Shown piece after piece: positions 6,514-8,498 of a stretch of DNA of 8,498 nt. Location: the NCBI GenBank assembly GCA_030626685.1, contig DAOUTL010000051.1, positions 1-8,498 of the forward strand. The letters are read 5' to 3'. This DNA comes from Candidatus Bathyarchaeota archaeon (GTDB lineage Archaea; Thermoproteota; Bathyarchaeia; Bathyarchaeales; Bathycorpusculaceae). How positions within the stretch are numbered: position 1 is the stretch's first letter; each line of letters begins with the position of its first letter. A program made the translations under genes and the position numbers. A model generated the notes under the pieces. It worked only from the letters and a program-made list of their open reading frames with translations, did not search any database and had not been told where the DNA came from.

Positions 6514-7620
6514 TTAAGGCTGTTTTTCTCCGCACTTCGGACAATAGATCGCATCCACTGACATACTTGCCCCGCATTTAGTACAGTACTTCACCTTAGC
6601 AACAGGTTTGGGAGGAGCAGCCTCCGCTGTTGGTCGAGGTGCTTCAAGCCTTGTGGAAAGTTGTTTGGCTGAAATGGCGAGGGGTAAGCACGCTGTGATC
6701 AGGCCGATTATGCCTGAGATGCCTAGCAGTAAGAAACCGAAGAACATTATCCAAATTGAGTCTAGAGTCATCCTAGGAACCCCAGGTATCCAAGACGCCA
6801 GCCCAACCAAAGAAAACAATTGGTCAATAGCTGAGACGGCTGAAAAATTGAAGTATATAACCCCAACCGAGAAAAGGATACCACTAATCGACAGTATTAT
6901 GCCCGCGACAGATTGCTTGAGTTCTTCTCCGAGGATAGGGAAGGCGAAGATAACCGCGCACGCCGTAGCTATCAATAGGGCGAGGATTTCGAGAGTTAAT
7001 TCAGAAGAAAGTGGTCCCGGCCACGGAAAACCAAGTAGGCCCGCGCCCCCACCTAGAAGACCAGGTAGCCCTCCTCTATATGCGACAAAGTATATTAGAG
7101 CGACGGAAACCAGCATTAGTATCGCCCCGATGAGTTTTGACTCTGAAACCTCACCGCGGTAAGCTCTGAAGCCTACCAATAGCAAGATTGGCCCCACAAC
7201 TCCACATATTGGAGAAAAAAGCGACAACTTCGAAGCAGCTGCTATGATAGTGATACCTATCCACGTAAATATTAGCATGAACGAGAAGGCGGAAACCGAA
7301 GATGCAATCGTGTCAATCTTTAATCCATAATCCCTAGCCGATTTCGAGTTTTTGATTATCGTAAAACCAAAGTAAATTGCACATATTATGCCTATGGAAA
7401 AGAAAATCATAGATGCTATAAGCCAAGACGGAATCGACGCGCCAACATAACCCCCATACCCCGACATAGCCGAAGAGTATCTCACGATTATCTCCGCAAT
7501 AACAGCAATGACCCCAATTAAAGTTAAGCAGTATCCAACGCCGAAAGTAAGACCCGCGTAGTAACCGACATTTTTGGTTTGAGACACCAAACGAGAGGTA
7601 GAATCGGCTTCTTTACTCAT
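6514..7620 (-). CDS. Eight-helix membrane protein with C-terminal zinc ribbon
   Basis: The 368-aa product has about eight predicted membrane segments at roughly residues 20-46, 66-89, 109-129, 136-153, 163-181, 208-230, 238-258 and 290-317. A Pro/Ala linker (about 326-341) and a zinc ribbon follow, with C346, C349, C360 and C363. With an even number of spans and a cytosolic ribbon, the N terminus is also cytosolic. The loop between helices 5 and 6 (about 182-204) is unusually rich in Gly, Pro and Leu. There are few charged residues inside the membrane and no transporter or protease motif I can name, so no activity is assigned. The gene starts at ATG 7620 after a weak GGTG. It is the first gene of a two-gene operon, and the next gene starts 14 bp after its stop and shares the ribbon tail. 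Zinc-ribbon membrane proteins of unknown role are common in archaea. Confidence 0.85.
   Translation of the reverse strand: MSKEADSTSRLVSQTKNVGYYAGLTFGVGYCLTLIGVIAVIAEIIVRYSSAMSGYGGYVGASIPSWLIASMIFFSIGIICAIYFGFTIIKNSKSARDYGLKIDTIASSVSAFSFMLIFTWIGITIIAAASKLSLFSPICGVVGPILLLVGFRAYRGEVSESKLIGAILMLVSVALIYFVAYRGGLPGLLGGGAGLLGFPWPGPLSSELTLEILALLIATACAVIFAFPILGEELKQSVAGIILSISGILFSVGVIYFNFSAVSAIDQLFSLVGLASWIPGVPRMTLDSIWIMFFGFLLLGISGIIGLITACLPLAISAKQLSTRLEAPRPTAEAAPPKPVAKVKYCTKCGASMSVDAIYCPKCGEKQP
6517..6591 (-). repeat. Zinc-ribbon tail coding segment, copy B
   Basis: Partner of the segment at 5741-5815, at the 3' end of the eight-helix protein gene. The match covers the ribbon and the final KQP but not the linker or membrane parts, so the tail behaves as a module attached to two unrelated proteins. 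Confidence 0.7.
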
Positions 7621-7675
7621 TCAACACACCAAGTATACTAGTAACCTTTTGTTTGTAAGTTCTTTTCTTAAGAAT

Positions 7676-7686
7676 TTTTCGATCGA
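7676..7686. repeat. TTTTCGATCGA motif, copy 1
   Basis: This 11-mer contains the 8-bp palindrome TCGATCGA and recurs at 8070-8080. This copy is about 60 bp upstream of the eight-helix gene start, so a regulator site is possible. Confidence 0.4.
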
Positions 7687-7850
7687 TTACCAAGACAGTC
7701 AGATTCAAAAACAAACTCCACTAATAGTGAATTAATAGAGAGCTGTGTTTCGTATACGCTCGATAATTTCCAGAAAATGTAGACTTTCATTTGTGTATGG
7801 GAAGCTGAGGATGCATACATATCATCGTTTTTATAAATTGGTAAATTCAG

Positions 7851-7870
7851 TAGAATAGATTCTATTTTTT
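7851..7870 (+). terminator. Hairpin followed by T-run
   Basis: TAGAAT (7851-7856) pairs with ATTCTA (7859-7864) with 2 nt between, followed at once by six T (7865-7870). It resembles a terminator on the plus strand, yet no plus-strand gene precedes it. It may end a short RNA started at the TATA-like box near 7828, or be chance in an AT-rich stretch. Confidence 0.25.
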
Positions 7871-8020
7871 CTTGTGAGTAACAGTTCTGAGACCCCTCTG
7901 GTTTTTAACATTGTACGAATATTTGGATCCAAACATCCAACGTATGGTAAAAAAGGGGTATCCCCGTTTTCAGAATTAGAAAACTGCTTATGCGTCAACA
8001 GACCCTTACTTTTTATCGTA

Positions 8021-8061
8021 GTTGTGGTTGTGCGTGAACATACGCGCTTCACCACCACAAC
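8021..8061. repeat. Imperfect inverted repeat, 12-bp arms
   Basis: GTTGTGGTTGTG (8021-8032) and CACCACCACAAC (8050-8061) pair with a single mismatch around a 17-nt loop that itself holds a short CGT/ACG stem. It lies about 40 bp past the stop of the small minus-strand membrane gene. It could be its 3' stem-loop, although no T-run follows on that strand, or a protein-binding or recombination site. Confidence 0.55.
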
Positions 8062-8069
8062 TCCCAACC

Positions 8070-8082
8070 TTTTCGATCGAAA
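8070..8082. repeat. TTTTCGATCGA motif, copy 2, within a 12-bp palindrome
   Basis: TTTCGATCGAAA (8071-8082) is a perfect 12-bp palindrome and includes the second copy of TTTTCGATCGA. It sits directly beside the inverted repeat at 8021-8061 and 17 bp from the end of the membrane gene. Confidence 0.45.
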
Positions 8083-8098
8083 TATAGGAAATACGATG

Positions 8099-8332
8099 TT
8101 ACCGCGAGTGGAATATGGAGAAAACACCTAAGAGCATCACGTACAACCCTGCCAAAGCTAGGCAAAGTACCCCTAGCTCGCTTAGCACTGCTACTACGTC
8201 TCCCCAATTCCCACCACCGAGAATGACCGTAAGTGTTAGAAATGAAGCAAGTGGAAACCCTATACGAAACAGGAACCGCACAAACCTTACCACGTTAGCC
8301 TTTGAACCGGCCAGCGGAGGCAAAACCTGCAT
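8099..8332 (-). CDS. Small two-helix membrane protein, function unknown
   Basis: The 77-aa frame contains two hydrophobic helices, about residues 24-40 and 50-71, joined by a GGGNWGDVV turn. A basic RFVRFLFR stretch precedes the first helix, which suggests that both termini are cytosolic. I recognise no family. The start is uncertain. The ATG at 8332 has no ribosome-binding site and overlaps a TATA-like GCATATAA (8338-8331). A GTG at 8293 has AAAGG 5 nt upstream, fits initiation about 25 nt past that TATA box, and would give a 64-aa protein beginning MVRFVRFLF. The plus-strand frame over the same bases is Thr/Ser/Pro-rich and looks like a shadow. Codon use is natural for the minus strand. The gene diverges from the plus-strand gene at 8447; nothing in the sequence tells its job. 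Confidence 0.55.
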   Translation of the reverse strand: MQVLPPLAGSKANVVRFVRFLFRIGFPLASFLTLTVILGGGNWGDVVAVLSELGVLCLALAGLYVMLLGVFSIFHSR

Positions 8333-8433
8333 TATATGCGTCCCAGGCTCCGTCTCTGGCGAAAAGATTTACTTCATGGGCAAGCCCGGGATCATAAGCT
8401 ATCATCATTGTGATAAAATCATACAAATTGAAA

Positions 8434-8437
8434 GGAG
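8434..8437 (+). promoter_or_regulatory. Ribosome-binding site for the gene at the right edge
   Basis: GGAG within AAAGGAGA, 9 nt before the ATG at 8447. Upstream, GTGATAAAATC (about 8410-8420) and GATCATAAGC (about 8390-8399) are TATA-like; the latter leaves room for a short leader that keeps this site. Confidence 0.55.
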
Positions 8438-8446
8438 AAAATAAGA

Positions 8447-8498
8447 ATGGTGAAGAATAAGATCGGAATAAGCGATCTGGTAGAGATATCGGAGAAAC
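8447..8498 (+). CDS. Start of a plus-strand gene cut by the window edge
   Basis: Only the first 17 codons are present: MVKNKIGISDLVEISEK. They are charged and soluble-looking, with no signal peptide so far. The ATG has a proper Shine-Dalgarno element and the frame is open to the last base. Too little is visible to suggest a product. Its promoter would lie in the 114-bp interval shared with the divergent membrane gene. Confidence 0.6.
   Translation, partial: MVKNKIGISDLVEISEK

Larger units (their letters stand above)
7621..8098. other. Non-coding interval with promoter and several inverted repeats
   Basis: No frame here looks like a gene; the frames at 7831-8127 and 7874-8131 cross an inverted repeat and lack ribosome-binding sites. 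The right-hand part holds the signals listed separately. Near the eight-helix gene, ACTAGTAAC (7637-7645) followed by a T-rich run matches the same 9-mer at 813-821 next to the other minus-strand promoter. On the minus strand it reads as an AAAGGTTACTAGTATAC promoter-like block, though it is close to the ATG for a standard TATA box. A second TATA-like sequence, TTTTTATAAATTGG, is at about 7828-7841 and could work on either strand. Confidence 0.5.

Noticed and set aside
6608..7162. 184-codon plus-strand frame
   Set aside because: Fully antisense to the eight-helix membrane gene; Pro/Ser/Arg-rich shadow of hydrophobic codons.
7874..8131. 85-codon plus-strand frame starting at GTG
   Set aside because: No ribosome-binding site, and the VVVVV and TTTT runs are produced by the inverted repeat at 8021-8061.
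8115..8444. 109-codon plus-strand frame over the small membrane gene
   Set aside because: Ser/Thr/Pro-rich composition typical of the antisense of a membrane protein; the minus-strand frame is the better gene.

Overview
The window looks archaeal, most likely from an uncultivated Bathyarchaeia-like or other Thermoproteota lineage. The signs are a perfect GGAGGTGA Shine-Dalgarno element, AT-rich TATA-type promoter boxes, large sequon-rich surface proteins built from DUF11, CARDB and PKD-type modules with a C-terminal membrane anchor, and membrane proteins ending in a CxxC...CxxC zinc ribbon. The lineage is an inference from protein style. No rRNA, tRNA, CRISPR array, transposase or recombinase gene was found.

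Layout. Positions 1-179 are a perfect inverted repeat: 79-bp arms around a 21-nt loop, starting at base 1. This is either a fold-back assembly artefact or a true hairpin end or element. Positions 180-540 hold no convincing gene. A 38-codon gene (657 to 541, minus strand) has a perfect Shine-Dalgarno element before a TTG start, a structured leader, and TATA boxes and palindromes upstream (763-815). From 1050 to 5506 a two-gene plus-strand operon encodes a signal-anchored exported protein of 286 aa and a surface protein of about 1194 aa. The latter has four 30-residue N-terminal repeats, a beta-rich region, two DUF11-like domains flanking a helical insert, then CARDB-like, OmpL47-like and PKD domains and a C-terminal membrane anchor. 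A hairpin/T-tract terminator follows at 5548-5573.

Facing it on the minus strand (7620 to 5738) is a second two-gene operon: an eight-helix membrane protein, then a single-span exported protein. Both end in nearly the same cytosolic zinc-ribbon tail, and the similarity also shows in the DNA. Positions 7621-8098 are mainly non-coding, with a duplicated TTTTCGATCGA motif, a hairpin with a T-run and a 12-bp-armed inverted repeat. A small two-helix membrane protein (8332 to 8099, minus) and the first codons of a plus-strand gene (8447 onward) close the window.

Taken together this is a cell-envelope neighbourhood: two exported, membrane-anchored proteins from one operon and two zinc-ribbon membrane proteins from the convergent one. 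Nothing in the sequence proves that the two operons work together. The most useful leads are the terminal palindrome, the paired zinc-ribbon tails, the helical insert in the surface protein, and the 38-aa gene with its well-formed expression signals.
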